64,000 nucleotides of DNA from Diploptera punctata (GCA_030220185.1 JASPKZ010003438.1:124001-188000), one strand, 5' to 3'; positions 42,349 to 53,079 are shown, counted from the first letter of the stretch. Numbers and translations are program-made. The notes: generated by a model from the sequence alone, not told the origin.

Positions 42349-42670
42349 ATTAATTTTCAAGTTCTGGTGCAGATATGTAGATGACATAATTGCAATAGTT
42401 AATCATAAACAGATAGATGATGCATTGAAATTATTGAACATTCAAAGTTAAACTATAAAGTTCTCTATGGAAAAAGAAATTAAAAGAGAAATGCCATTTT
42501 TAGATCTCAAATTAAAAAGGAATGAAGAAAATAAGAGAGAATTTGGAATTTACAGAAAGAAGACACATATAGATAATCATATAAAAGCACCAGGTTTCAA
42601 TCACATAGCTCACAAAGAAGCAGTTTTCAATAGTTTGACACATAGATTAGTGAACATACCCATCTCATAA
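42345..42670 (+). mobile_element. Inverted 5' segment of the same PLE (RT end)
   Basis: Encodes [20 protein letters not shown] (RT motif 5, YVDD), DDALKLLNIQS, a stop, KFSMEKEIKREMPFLDLKLK and [14 protein letters not shown]. It ends at the point in the protein where the adjacent minus-strand half begins (LTYRLVSMPM), with only a few residues of overlap. This is the pattern of a twin-priming inversion. Confidence 0.8.
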
Positions 42671-42671
42671 A

Positions 42672-43065
42672 TGTTGTGCTTTTCACAAGACCCTGGTTTC
42701 AGATCCATCATCAGTCACAACTCTGACTTGGAGTTTTCTCCGATAAATTTTAATGATTATTACCTCATAATGTTTACTTCCCAACATTAATTTTAATACG
42801 ACCTGAACCTTCTGGCAGCTGTCCCTGGGGTCTACTGAGTCTCTAACAGAAATTAATACCAGACATTTGTTATGGGGGCTATTTAACTCATGCCCCAAAT
42901 GGGAGTCAATGTCAAATCACGTTTCAATGAATTTTGTTTTACAACCAATCACAGTCATGTTTCACCTCAATATTTATTTACTTCTGTTTATCATATTAAA
43001 GAAAGCTCCTCCTTTTTAATATTCTGAACAGGTCAGAGCATTATTTTTCAGTGACTGACTCTCTA
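42672..43065 (+). repeat. PLE/SINE-2 fragment and Repeat D
   Basis: 42680-42720 is a decayed hammerhead on the minus strand (CTGATGATGGATCTGAAACC). 42797-42880 is SINE-2 body (ccctggggtctactgagtct). 42890-43065 matches Repeat D (atgggagtcaatgtc; gtcatgtttcacctc). Confidence 0.6.
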
Positions 43066-43149
43066 ACAAATACATTGAATATAGTAAATAATGAAGATTC
43101 CTTCAACCTACACATTTGATAACTGTGTGTTCAATAATTGTGTTTTCAA

Positions 43150-43515
43150 ATAATGATTTTATGGAGTTGTTTCCTAAAAATAATTAATAACCTATAATGT
43201 TGGTTATAATATACAGTTTGATGTGTTTCATTTTTTCTCCACTAGGGTGAATTCTTACAATATTGCGATCCTATTTGGAAATAAATAATATGATCAAGTT
43301 GCAGTGGATGAACAAAAGAAGCATAACCAAACATTTCACATTTGTTTTCAAACATCACCGTTACATTAAATATATAAATATTTTAAAATAACCATATTTA
43401 TATAATGATTTGTGAGTAAACAGCTTAATTTTATTCGTTAAATATTACAAATGCCACTCTTGATTTCCAAATCTTCTAGATAAATTGGAAATCACTCATG
43501 ACATTACTTATGATA
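43150..43515 (+). repeat. Repeat C copy with deleted palindrome
   Basis: Matches 33950-34560 directly, but the palindromic right half is reduced to 43451-43510 (ccactcttgatttccaaatc ... attggaaatcactcatgaca). Confidence 0.65.
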
Positions 43516-43517
43516 AA

Positions 43518-43630
43518 GGCGGCCGTCACACAGGGCTGACATCTCATGTGAATTGTAAAAAAAAGTGGGAGCCTTAATCTTCTACTACCCCAAGGGCCTT
43601 CTGAGGTCTGTAGTTGGATCACTTTTTCTT
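43518..43630 (+). repeat. SINE-2 tail
   Basis: aaaggcggccgtcacacagg, aagtgggagccttaatcttc and ctaccccaagggccttctga match 52040-52140. Confidence 0.75.
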
Positions 43631-43814
43631 TAATAAGGCCAAAAAATTCGTTATGATAAATTAATGTACCTGGCATAAAAGAGTTTCTTTCCTTTATCTT
43701 TAAATTATTTATTATTCTATATGGGGTTTAAAACCTGGGACCCATGGTTTAAATTCCCTCCTACAGGTAGCTATTATTAAATAATTTTATTGTAATTATC
43801 ATATTTTTCCTAAT

Positions 43815-44130
43815 CTCTGTAGTGTTCTGCCTGACGGCAGGTCCTTCACTGCAATCATAGCATTTTCATGCTATGCTTTGCAGCTTTACCAGGGAATTAT
43901 AGGTGTGGTAGCTTCCCGTTGCTTTCCATGCTAGGGATGATAATGGTGATAATGATAGCCAGATGATGTTTGGGGACCTTTTGGGCCTCAAAGCTACCTT
44001 ACATTTGTCTTACAAGTGAGGAAAAATCCCAGAAAAAAATCCTTACTCTGGAAGCTTGTCCCAACCGGGAATCGAACCTGGGCCTGCTGCGTGACAAGGC
44101 AGAGCAATACCTCGAGACCACAGTGGTGGA
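43815..44130 (-). repeat. SINE-1, minus-strand copy
   Basis: Complement of the family: cctgacggcaggtccttcac, gctatgctttgcagctttac, ggtgtggtagcttcccgttg, then the head complement gggaatcgaacctgggcctg and ctgcgtgacaaggcag. Confidence 0.85.
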
Positions 44131-44164
44131 TAGACATCTCAAATTAACTTGTAGGTAGCAAAAG

Positions 44165-44460
44165 AACTCTCAATTGAAGAGAAAAATTATACGCTCAGAC
44201 TGGGAATCGAACCCAGGACCTTTGGTTTTCTAGAGAAATGCTCTACCAACTGAGCTATCTGGAAGAGTTCCAATCTAGATGCAAAATTTTCTCTTACGTA
44301 TGTTGTCAATTTCCATGCACCAAATGCTATGAAACCTTTGCTTCTATCTTTGCAAATGGCGGCTTCTTTATTAAGAAGACATTTGGGAATTTTATATTAC
44401 ATTATAAAGCCAGTACAGCTTCTTTCGATGAACATATAAAGAGAACAATTTGATAGTTCT
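44165..44460 (-). repeat. SINE-3 copy
   Basis: gaagagaaaaattatacgct, tRNA-like part on the minus strand (complement of gaacccaggacctttggttt and aactgagctatctgg), body atggcggcttctttattaag, ending aagccagtacagcttctttc. Confidence 0.8.
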
Positions 44461-44909
44461 GTGTTCCTGACTGACTTATATTATGCATGTAAACTGAGCG
44501 AGAGTGGCTCATCATCATCCAAAATTTCACTAGGATGACATAAAATGCAGGAGTACCCACACAGTTGTTGCAACACTACAGAACTAGTCCCAGCTGCAGA
44601 TTAAAACAGCATATCCCACCTATCTCAGGTAGATACCCAATAATGCTCCCAAGCCACAACTATTTAAGTTACTACTCCTTGGCCAGAATTTTGCAACTAA
44701 GAGAAATTTCAAGTATGGACACTGGTTATCAAGAAAATCATTTTAAAAAAATCACTTATCTTGAAAATTATAAGATTACAACTGGATCTAAAGTTCTTGA
44801 TTTAACAATAAAGTTATTCTCTTCCTTAAGGGCACCCAGTACATTATTTGGGTTAAAAAATCAATTTCTTTCTTTTTGTTTAAAAAAATCAAGAAAGGTC
44901 TATTTTATT

Positions 44910-45480
44910 TTTAGTCTGATCATCTTACCTCAATATTAATGTTGATTTGTTCTTGGGCATGTTTCAAAACAATTTTGTTTTATCGCCAGCTTGTCCAGAC
45001 TGGTTTGATTTATGTTGCATTATGTTGCACACCCTGGATGTCGATGTCAACTCCATCCTGTGGTTGGTCATAGAACCTCCAAACAAGGTCACGCTCCGTC
45101 GGTATTTCAAAATTCATAACTCTGTTTTTGTTCTTCTGAATATAGATTTTTTTCCCAAATAGTCAGTTCTTTTGTATTTTCTAACTGTTTTAATAATTTA
45201 GTGTCTGAATTTATATTATGTTTTTCAGACCAAACATGAGCAGCAACTGCAGATTTTTCTATTTCCCCATTTTTTCTTTGGCCAACCACAGGATGGAGCT
45301 GACATCGACATCCAGGATGTGCAACATAAATCAAACCAGTCTGGACAAGCTGACGATAAAACAGAATTGTTTTGAAACAGGTCCAAGAACAAATCAACAT
45401 TAATATTGAGGTAAGATGATCAGACTAAAAATAATATAATTAAAATAACCTCAAAATATCACTTCCTAAACTTAAATATT
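44910..45480 (+). mobile_element. Fold-back PLE with coding loop, 15-bp TSD
   Basis: Flanked by aaggtctattttatt (44895-44909, 45481-45495). The arms (44910-45070 and 45285-45420) enclose minus-strand PLE coding ([36 protein letters not shown]). Right tail acctcaaaatatcacttcct. Confidence 0.9.
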
Positions 45481-45495
45481 AAGGTCTATTTTATT

Positions 45496-46160
45496 GATCT
45501 GTAATATTATTTTGTCGATTTTAGACATTCAGACCCATAAAAATGTATTTTTAAAAATGGCGTATCTGTGTTCTGCTAATGTGTACATTTTCTGCTTTTT
45601 GCATTTACTCACGACTTGCATTTTCCATATTTTGGTACACTTTTCTCTGAAACTATGAAAGATAGGAGAATAATTTTTGACTCTATAATAATGAGGTAAA
45701 TTTATCTTTGTGCTATTGATAGTGTTTGAAATAAAGTATGCAAAATTTTTAACAAAAACAATTTTTGGTCTTTGAATGTTTTAAAAATAAATCACAATCC
45801 ATATCTGAACACAAACAAACCTTATTACTGTCAAATAAACTATGGACAATAACATACTAAATTTTGAAAACAATTGGATAGGTAGTTTTTGAGAAAATTG
45901 AACCAAGACAATACTTTTAAGAAGTTGGATTTTTTATTTTCATTTTTTTGTATTTTAAATTACTCGTGAAGAAATATGTGTAAAAAGTTAACCAAAGTGT
46001 AATTATGTTCAGGAAGACTTGTTTAATTAGAGACATAATTTCCATGCACATAACTTAAGAATAAGCTGAAAAAATGATTTTTGTATGTTGCATATTTTTA
46101 AGCCAAATTACAAGGAAATTAGTACCAGGTGCCTTAAAAAAGCTAAAGTAAGTCCACTTC
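45496..46160. other. AT-rich, no recognised features
   Basis: No coding frame of interest. Phrases such as gataggtagtttttgagaaa suggest an old repeat, but no second copy is in the window. Confidence 0.4.
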
Positions 46161-46169
46161 AGTCCTTAG

Positions 46170-46390
46170 GAATAGAATGTTAAGGCTCCTACATTTCTTG
46201 GCATGAGATGCCTACCAGGTTATCAGCCCCAAGTGATGGCTGCCTTTACTCCATAAACATAGCTGCCACCCATTTCTGTTACAGGCCCTTTGTGCTGCCA
46301 GAAGTTTAGACCAGTTTAAAAACTGATACCACCGGGATGCAAACCCACAACCTTCCAGCTAGTAGCACATCGTCTTAACAACATCAGGGG
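46170..46390 (-). repeat. SINE-2 related copy
   Basis: On the minus strand: gttaagacgatgtgctacta, ggttgtgggtttgcatcccg (B box region), then tcagtttttaaactggtcta and cttctggcagcacaaagggc, parallel to the SINE-2 body. Confidence 0.65.
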
Positions 46391-46677
46391 TCACCTATTG
46401 GCAGACAGTGATACAGATCCCGGGGTTTTGGTTTCCAAACCGGTTAAATATGGAATTAATACATATTTTTAAAACCAGTTGTACTAAATTTCATGTCATC
46501 ATAGTATTATTGTTGGCAGTACCATTTTTGGTTAGAGATTTGATTCAAGATGAACGGGATTCCGTTTGAAATCTGGTATCGTGAAAAACATGAAAGTTGT
46601 GAGGTGAGATATTACTCTGACCATATAATTAAAACATTTTGTCTATTCATTCTTACCTCTTATAGTTGTTTTTGTCG

Positions 46678-46724
46678 AACATATGTTTCAGGGCGTCTTA
46701 GCCCCATCGTCAGCGATTACAGAC
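46678..46724 (-). ncRNA. Hammerhead motif, left arm, ACATATGT family
   Basis: On the minus strand: CTGACGA, extra T, stem II GGGGCTA.../...GCCCT, GAAA, palindrome ACATATGT, H17 = T. Mirror of 47215-47258. Confidence 0.7.
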
Positions 46725-46999
46725 TGAATTTTCTCATGTTGTCGGCCCTGATTCTTGATTCCTGCTCTCTCTACCTCTGGTCCAATGAATTTACTAATGA
46801 GGTTCCTTTCTCTGGGAATTTCAAAATTTGTAATTCTTTCCTTGTTCTTCTGTATGTAGATTTTTTCCCACATGGTGAGTTAATTTTTGTTTTCTACTGT
46901 TTTAATAATTTTGTGTTTACATCTATTTTGTGTTTTAACAAAAGAACACATAAGAAATGTAAAAAAACAGGGAAGTAGAAAAATCTGCAGTGGCTGCTC

Positions 47000-47245
47000 A
47001 TGTGGTCAGAAAAACACAAAATTATTAAAATAGTTAGAAAACAAAAAAATGAACTCACCAAATGGGAAAAAATCTACATACAGAAGAACCAGGAAAGAAC
47101 TATGAATTTTGAAATTCCTGGTGAAAGGAACCTCATTAGTAAATTCATTGGACCAGAGGTAGAGAGAGCAGGAATCAAAAATCAGGGCCGACAATATGAG
47201 AAAATTCAGTCTGTAATCACTGATGATGGGACTAAGAAGCCCTGA
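47000..47245 (+). pseudogene. PLE polyprotein C-terminus, right arm
   Basis: A frame [60 protein letters not shown], ending TDDGTKKP at a stop in the hammerhead (GAAACA). It lacks the GIY-YIG core. The left arm encodes the same residues on the other strand (46873-46688). Confidence 0.75.
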
Positions 47246-47258
47246 AACATATGTTTGA
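47215..47258 (+). ncRNA. Hammerhead motif, right arm, ACATATGT
   Basis: CTGATGA, extra T, stem II GGG/CCC (GGGactaagaaGCCC), GAAA, palindrome ACATATGT, H17 = T. The coding stop TGA overlaps GAAA (cccTGAaac). Confidence 0.75.
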
Positions 47259-47325
47259 CAAAAACAACTATAAGAGGTAAGAACAAATAGACAAAATGTT
47301 TTCATTATTAAACAAACCTCTTAAT

Positions 47326-47604
47326 ATTGTTTAGTTGTTTCTTCACTCACCTCATACTTAACTCCCAAGCAGAATCGAGTTTCTTCACTTCATTTGTGAC
47401 ATTCTCAATGCTGTATTACGTTCACAACTGATGTCCAACGGCCTCCTCTCCATCAGTTGTGAACGTAATACAGCATTGAGAATGTCACAAATGAAGTGAA
47501 GAAACTCGAGTCTGCTTGGGAGTTAAGAAGTATGAGGTGAGTCAAGAAACAACTAAACAATATTAAAATAAACCTCATAGTGTTATTTCCTACCTACATA
47601 ACTT
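47326..47604 (+). mobile_element. Fold-back PLE nested in a PLE 3' tail
   Basis: Flanked by aaacctcttaat (47314-47325, 47605-47616), so it inserted in the CCTCTT strand of the host PLE's terminal stem. Arms attgtttagttgtttcttca and complement; right tail cctcatagtgttatttccta. U3-A8 hammerhead at 47472-47516. Confidence 0.9.
47472..47516 (+). ncRNA. Hammerhead variant U3-A8, copy 2
   Basis: AGCA, TTGAGAA, T, GTCAC...GTGAA, GAAA, ACTCGAGT, C, TGCT. Same as 17540-17584 except for one change in stem II. Confidence 0.6.
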
Positions 47605-48019
47605 AAACCTCTTAATGTTACTTCCTATTGTATTTAAAAAAAACTCTGACCATATGTTAAGTTTATCATAAACTTATTAATAATTATTAGAATTAATAAC
47701 TGTGTACTACTGTGCTTTTAGTATTTACCACGTGTTTTGTGCAATTCATACCCATAACATAATTTAAATAATTTCCCTATAATATTAATTACTTAATGAA
47801 AGCTTCATATGTTTAATCAACTGTGGTTCTGGACCTCGACTTAATTTTCTACTTTGAAAATGGACCTCCATGAAGTCTAATCAGTGACCCCTGAACTACA
47901 CTACGGTGTGCCTCCTGTTCTCTTCCCCAATATCTTGATTTAGATCATGATGTATTTGGAATTTTTATGTGATGCATATTCATTTCCACTTATAAAAATC
48001 ATACTGAATCGTATATATT

Positions 48020-49345
48020 ATCTATGTTATTTAACACAGAACTGCGGTATCAAAAGTCATCGCTCCTATCTTCAGCTGTTGTCATGACTGTTGATTCTTC
48101 ATCATGCCAGTCATCTTCTGAACTGCCATCTAGGGTCATATCTATGAATGCATTAGACCGCGAAAGTTGTTCTCTGCTGAGAAAGTTGCATCTAAAGACT
48201 TTTTTCGTACTCAAAAATCTGTTCATGCGATAATAATTGTCGAAATTCCTAAGCTACCTGGCCAGGTGACTTTGCAGAGAACGAATCGTGAGCAACCCGA
48301 TGGGAACTGATGTACTTTGAAACTTTGCTGTGTACCTTGCTGCTTTATCCAAGATGTCGGACCTTGAAGACTTCGATCATGTTTTCGGTATACGCAGAGA
48401 AGAGGAATTTGATAGAGTCTACCAAATAATTCAACTGGAAGAACAGGAGAATCAGCGTAATATCGCGCGATGCAGATGTCGTTGTATATGGTAATATTTA
48501 CGGGACGCAAGCGTAAATGCATTCCTCTAGCAGACGAAAATAACGGAAGTGGTTTTATCGCTGATAATTATGGGTAATTTCTTGCCAATATTACGAAAAA
48601 CTACTTTCATGCATGACCAGTCAGCGACTCGCTAATTCGAGCTTTGCACGTTCTCACAGAAAACTCAACTCACCAGAGATTAATGTATTTGCATGCGGCC
48701 CCTAGTGTTGATTTGAAGAACTTTGTAATGAAATTTTGTTCATCTGGAAATTTCAAAATTTATGGATCTAACATGGTTTTACTAAATGTACATATATTCC
48801 CAAACTGTTAATTCTCAAGGCTTAGAAAGACGTTTCAAAAGTTTACCTTCTTTTTCAATTTCATGATTCTCTAACAAACTATGTGCTGCTATTACTGATT
48901 TTTCAATTTCTGCTTTTTTTTTTATATTTCTAATGAGTTCTTTTGTGCAAGTGTCCAAATTCCTTTTGTTTTTTCCTATATATATGTACTTTATTGCAAT
49001 TTTTGCAATTAATTTGATAAATTCAAGATTTTTTTATTATTGTATTAGAGTTAACAGTTTGGAAAAAGATATACATTCAGAAAAACCATGTTAGATCCGT
49101 GAATTTTGAGTTTCTGGACAAACAAAATTTGATTGCAAAGTTGTTCAAATCAACACTAGATGGCAGTTTAGATAATGACTGGCATGATGAAGAAATCAAC
49201 AGCTGAGAATGGAAGTGATGGCTCTCAATATCGCAGTTCACTGTTAAAGAACATAGATGTATGAGGTAAGAATATACATGATTCAGTATAGGTTTTTATA
49301 ACTGAAAACCTCATAATGTAAAATTCCCAACATTAATGTATGAAT
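48020..49345. mobile_element. PLE remnants of a further family, inverted pair
   Basis: Minus strand 49030-48710: GIY-YIG part (YIGKNKRNLDT-like) and WEYMYI...INFEISR-like codons with shifts. Plus strand 49045-49200: TVWKKIYIQKN-like codons, FEFLDKQNLIAKLFKSTLDG. Right tail cctcataatgtaaaattccc at 49308. 48024-48160 is an inverted hammerhead region (CTGAAGATAGGAG on the minus strand). Unrelated sequence (48200-48700) lies between. Confidence 0.65.
48354..48491 (+). CDS. Short acidic ORF, possible first exon
   Basis: MSDLEDFDHVFGIRREEEFD, then RVYQIIQLEEQENQRNIARC and a basic end; TAA follows, but a GTAATA donor overlaps it. It is GC-richer than its surroundings and rich in charged residues. 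It could be the start of a host gene or of a Harbinger-type transposon protein. The family was not recognised. Confidence 0.3.
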
Positions 49346-49634
49346 CATTTCCACTTCCTGACATTGATTGGTGCATTAGGCAGTTTGTGAGTTGGTTAAA
49401 CCTAATGCAACCTTATAGTGATCTTTACTTGGGGAAATATGTCCAGTAATCATCTGAAATATGTTAAAAAGTTTCCAATATCAGTTATGTATTTGCAGAA
49501 TTGTCTTCCAGATACAGCAATCATTTGTATTTATTAAATTGGAATAAAGAGTAATTAGTGTGGAGATTTTACTTTTGATTATTCTCTTTATAGATACTTT
49601 TTTAGCTAACATATCACTTTTTCATTTACATCGG

Positions 49635-49795
49635 TATCATGACAGCTGCCGCTGTTTTCCGAAAACCAAACACCATTCCTCTCTGTCTATCCACTGATCC
49701 TCCTCCAATCCTCTGATAATCATAGCCGCTTGCACACCTTCTATCCAAGTTTTCTTTGGTCTTTCTTTCTTCCTTCTTTCCATTGGGTTATTGAG
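49635..49795 (-). mobile_element. LINE 3' end fragment
   Basis: Reads KERPKKTWIEGVQAAMIIRG, LEEDQWIDREEWCLVF, the terminal RP-K-W-EGV...DR-EW motif of LINE RTs. Confidence 0.65.
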
Positions 49796-50034
49796 AATTT
49801 ATACATTACTTTTGAGCAGTAAAGCTTCATAGTTTGATGTTTTTATTGAAATTAATGCTTTCCAATCCTGGAGAGTTTTATTTAAGAAAGAAAAATTGAT
49901 ATACAGAATCACAGATCCATGGATCAAGTCCTGGTATGAGCGTTAATTTAAATAAAAATATTCTAAATATGAAGTTTAACCATTTAAAAGTAACATATAA
50001 ATTCCCAATAAAATACTTCTGAATAGAAGACGTC

Positions 50035-50200
50035 AGTTGGCATGTTGGTAGTGACAGCTATTGGCCTTCGGACGAAGGAGAATTGTATAAGTGGAAAGAA
50101 ATGTTGACATTCTTATCATGTCTCAAATGATGTAATTGGTATCGTACTGATGTACAGAATCAGAGATCCAGGGTTTAAGTCCTGGTTCGAGCATTTACTG
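50035..50200 (+). repeat. SINE-5 copy
   Basis: gtcagttggcatgttggtag (A-box-like), gtataagtggaaagaaatgt, then cagaatcagagatccaggg and cctggttcgagc. Matches 1-175. Confidence 0.55.
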
Positions 50201-50287
50201 GTGGAAACTCCACTTTATGCAAAATTGTAAGTGCCTACTGTACCACATATTTTAATATTATTCCCAATTGTAAAAATATTTGTGTAA

Positions 50288-50606
50288 TTTTGTTGAGTTA
50301 TTTCTTGACTCACCTCATACTTCTTAACTCCCTCGCAGATCTAGATTTCGTCAGTGTATTTGTGACATTCTCAATGCTGTTCACGTTCACAACTGACGTC
50401 CAATGGTCTCCTCTCCTGCAGACTGACAGGAGAGGAGACCATTGGACGTCAGTTGTGAACGTGAACAGCATTGAGAATGTCACAAATACAGTGACAAAAT
50501 CTAGATCTGCAAGAGAGTTAAGAAGTATGAGGTGAGTCAAGAAACAACTCAACAAAATTAAAATAAACCTCATAGTGTTATTTCCTATCTTCATAACTTA
50601 ATGATG
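50288..50606 (+). mobile_element. Near-perfect fold-back PLE
   Basis: Target repeat tttgtgtaa (50279-50287, 50607-50615). Arms of about 120 bp (50290-50405 and 50430-50550) around a very short loop (gcagactga at about 50417). Right tail cctcatagtgttatttccta. U3-A8 hammerhead at 50467-50510 (stem III ATCTAGAT; G12 changed to A). Confidence 0.9.
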
Positions 50607-50639
50607 TTTGTGTAAATCGAATAAACTTACATAAGTTAG

Positions 50640-51080
50640 GTCTACCGTCCATCATCTTACCTCATATTTGGTTGAGGAGAACTGCTTCTTACTTCCTCTA
50701 TTGGTGGACTCAACATCTTAGAAATATCCAATATGGTGAAGTGAAAAAGTCAGCAGTAGCTGCTCATACTTGATCTGAAGAACATCTAACTGATATAAGG
50801 GCTGCTATAGTTAAGCAAATGGAAAAACCAAAAGAGCTCATGGTTTGGGAAAAAATCCATATAAAAAAAAAGAAAACTTATGAATTTTGAAATTACTGGG
50901 GAATTTAATTTGAGTAGGAGGTTCATCGGTCCCCAACAGAGGGAATAAGAAGCAGTTATTCTGAACAACATATAACATCAGTCAAAATATTACTGAAGAT
51001 GAAGCCACATAGGTTATAAAACAAGTATAATTAAAAGACTGGATATGAGGTGAGTTGTATAAAGAATTTTAATTCAAATC
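50640..51080 (+). mobile_element. PLE C-terminal remnant
   Basis: Decayed coding VKKSAVAAHT, QMEKPKELMVWEKIHI, MNFEITGEFNLSRRFIGPQQ, then a hammerhead-like region at 50985-51040 (ttactgaagatgaagccaca ... aaaacaag) with GAAA lost. Confidence 0.65.
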
Positions 51081-51094
51081 TTAATAGGAAATGA

Positions 51095-51419
51095 GTCCAC
51101 TGCTGTGGTCTCGAGATAGCATGCTGCCTTGTCACGCAGCAGGCCCAGGTTCGATCCCTGGTTGGGGCAGTTTTGCTGGGTGAGGTTTTTCCTCACCTGT
51201 AAGACAAATGTCAGGAAAACTTTAAGGCCCAAACGGTCCCCGAAATCATATGGCCATCATCATCATCCTTATTATCATCATCATCACCCTTCACCAGTGT
51301 GGAAAGCAACGGGAAGCTACCACACCTACAATTCCCTAGTAAAGCTGCAAGCTTAGCATGAAAATGCTATGATTGCAGTGAAGGACCTGCCTTCAGGCAG
51401 AATTACTATGGATGGAATG
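51095..51419 (+). repeat. SINE-1 full copy with TSD
   Basis: ggaaatga at 51087-51094 and 51420-51427. Head ctgtggtctcgagatagcat, gccttgtcacgcagcaggcc, ggttcgatccctggttgggg; ends ctatggatggaatgg. Confidence 0.9.
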
Positions 51420-51863
51420 GGAAATGAAAGCTACACAAAGGATAGAAGACAAAGGAATGTTTTTTTTTTGGAAAGTCAAGATTCACGTTTGACTATAGAT
51501 TTGTGAAAAAGAATTATTATAAAATTTCTAAAGGAGAAAAGAAAAAGTGACTACCGAAGAAAAAAAAAATGTTTACAAGTGAATAGGAAGGATGTACATT
51601 TCCATAGACATGAAAACATCTGAACAATGGCACAATATTCATATAAGTGTATTTTAATCACACAACTGAACAACCAAATAAAACATGAAAATCAACATTC
51701 ATATTTGAAGAGAAAAATTATATGCCCAGACAACTCAAACCCAGGACCTTTGGTTTTCTGGGCCAATGCTCTACCGACTGAGCTACCAGGGCGAGTTACA
51801 ATCTAAATGCAATTTTTTCTCTTATATATGTTGTCAATTCCTGCGCCTCATATGCTATGAAAT

Positions 51864-52160
51864 GGGGCACGCCGTAGCGTAGTGGTTAAGGCACTGAGCT
51901 ACAAGCCGGAGGGTCGAGGGTTCAAGTCCCGTTGGGGTCAGGATTTTTAAACTGGCCCAAACCCTCTGGCGGCGCTATGGCCCTGGGGTCAACTCAGCCT
52001 CAAATGGAAACGAGTACCAGACGCTTGTTCTGGGGGGTAAAGGCGGCCGTCACGTAGGGCTGACATAAAAGTGCCGATTGTCTAGAAAAAGTGGGAGCCT
52101 TAACCTCCTACTACCCCAAGGGCCCCCGGGTCTGTTGTGGGATCAAAAAAAAAAAAAAAA
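51864..52160 (+). repeat. SINE-2 full copy with poly(A) and TSD
   Basis: Flanked by atgctatgaaat (51852-51863, 52161-52172). Head gccgtagcgtagtggttaag gcactgagc (A box), gtcgagggttcaagtcccgt (B box), body cctctggcggcgctatggcc, ending in about 16 A residues. It is the reference copy of the family. Confidence 0.9.
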
Positions 52161-52230
52161 ATGCTATGAAATCTCTGCTTCTATCTTTGCAAATGGTGGC
52201 TCCTTTATTTAATAGACATTTATTTGGGAA

Positions 52231-52564
52231 GAAAGCACAAATAAAGCCTAGAAAAATACTACTGGAGGACAAATCTTTCATTCCTGATCTACCTAGGAGG
52301 AAGTCAGTGGCGCTTTTCAGATTATTAACGGAACATGACTGTCTGGCCTCTCATCTTTATAGAATCAATATATATCCCTCACCACACTGTACCCGTTGTA
52401 AAGATGATACTTCCATCATGAATGAAGAACATTTGTTGAAATGTCCAGCAATTAAGAAGATTGATGCTGACCTACCATCTCAGCTCACATGTTATTATTG
52501 GGACACCCATAGGAGAATGGAGGAAGTCCAAGCTCCTTAAGCATTGGTGGCAACAACAACAACA
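52231..52564 (+). mobile_element. LINE C-terminal fragment with CAA tail, 15-bp TSD
   Basis: Flanked by acatttatttgggaa (52216-52230, 52565-52579). It encodes KILLEDKSFIPDLPRRKSVA, LFRLLTEHDCLASHLYRINI, YPSPHCTRCKDDTSIMNEEH and LLKCPAIKK, the post-RNase H end of a LINE ORF2, then stops and ends in (CAA)n. Confidence 0.9.
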
Positions 52565-52654
52565 ACATTTATTTGGGAATTTTACATCACATTATAAATG
52601 CCAGTACGGCTTCTTTCGATGTTTTTATTATTAATTTCATACAACTCAATGATG

Positions 52655-52980
52655 GATAAATCATATTTGAAGAGAAAAATTATACACCCAGACTGAGACT
52701 CAAACCCAGAAGCCATACTGGCTTATAATGTAATGTAAAAATCCCCAAATAAATGTCTTCTTAATAAAGAAGCCGCCATTTGCAAAGATAGAAGCAAAGG
52801 TTTCATAGCATCTGGTGCGCAGGAATTTACAACATATATAAGAGAAAAATTTGTGTTTACATTGTAACTCGCCCCGGTAGCTCAGTCGGTAGAGCATTGG
52901 CCCGGAAAGCCAAAGGTCCTGGGTTTGAGCCTCAATCTTGGCATATAATGTTTCTCTTCAAATATGATTTATCCATAATT
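52655..52980 (+). repeat. SINE-3 copies
   Basis: A minus-strand head remnant (52670-52706), then a plus copy: gccatactggcttataatgt, aagccgccatttgcaaagat, and the tRNA-like part gccccggtagctcagtcggt agagc with gggtttgagcctcaatc, ending tcaaatatgatttatccat. Confidence 0.8.
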
Positions 52981-53079
52981 GAGATGTATGAAATTAATAA
53001 TAAAAACATCAAGATTCATTAAATCATGTAGGTAGTCTGCATAAAAATCAAGAAATATGAGGTGAGTCAAAATACAACT

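Larger units (their letters stand above)
46627..47642 (+). mobile_element. Large fold-back PLE with 13-bp TSD and a nested PLE
   Basis: Flanked by actctgaccatat (46614-46626, 47643-47655). The two arms (46627-46940 and 47000-47325) both encode the PLE C-terminus ([38 protein letters not shown]). Each arm has a hammerhead. Only the right has the tail acctcttaatgttacttcct, which is itself interrupted by the insertion 47326-47604. Confidence 0.9.
51700..52640 (-). repeat. SINE-3 copy with two nested elements
   Basis: Pieces 51700-51863, 52161-52230 and 52565-52640 make one SINE-3 (tRNA-like complement at 51735-51800; body aaatggtggctcctttattt; end atgccagtacggcttctttc). SINE-2 and a LINE end were inserted with their own target repeats. 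Confidence 0.85.

Noticed and set aside
50310..50594. Matching ORFs on both strands
   Set aside because: They arise because the element is a near-perfect palindrome; no sign of a conserved protein.
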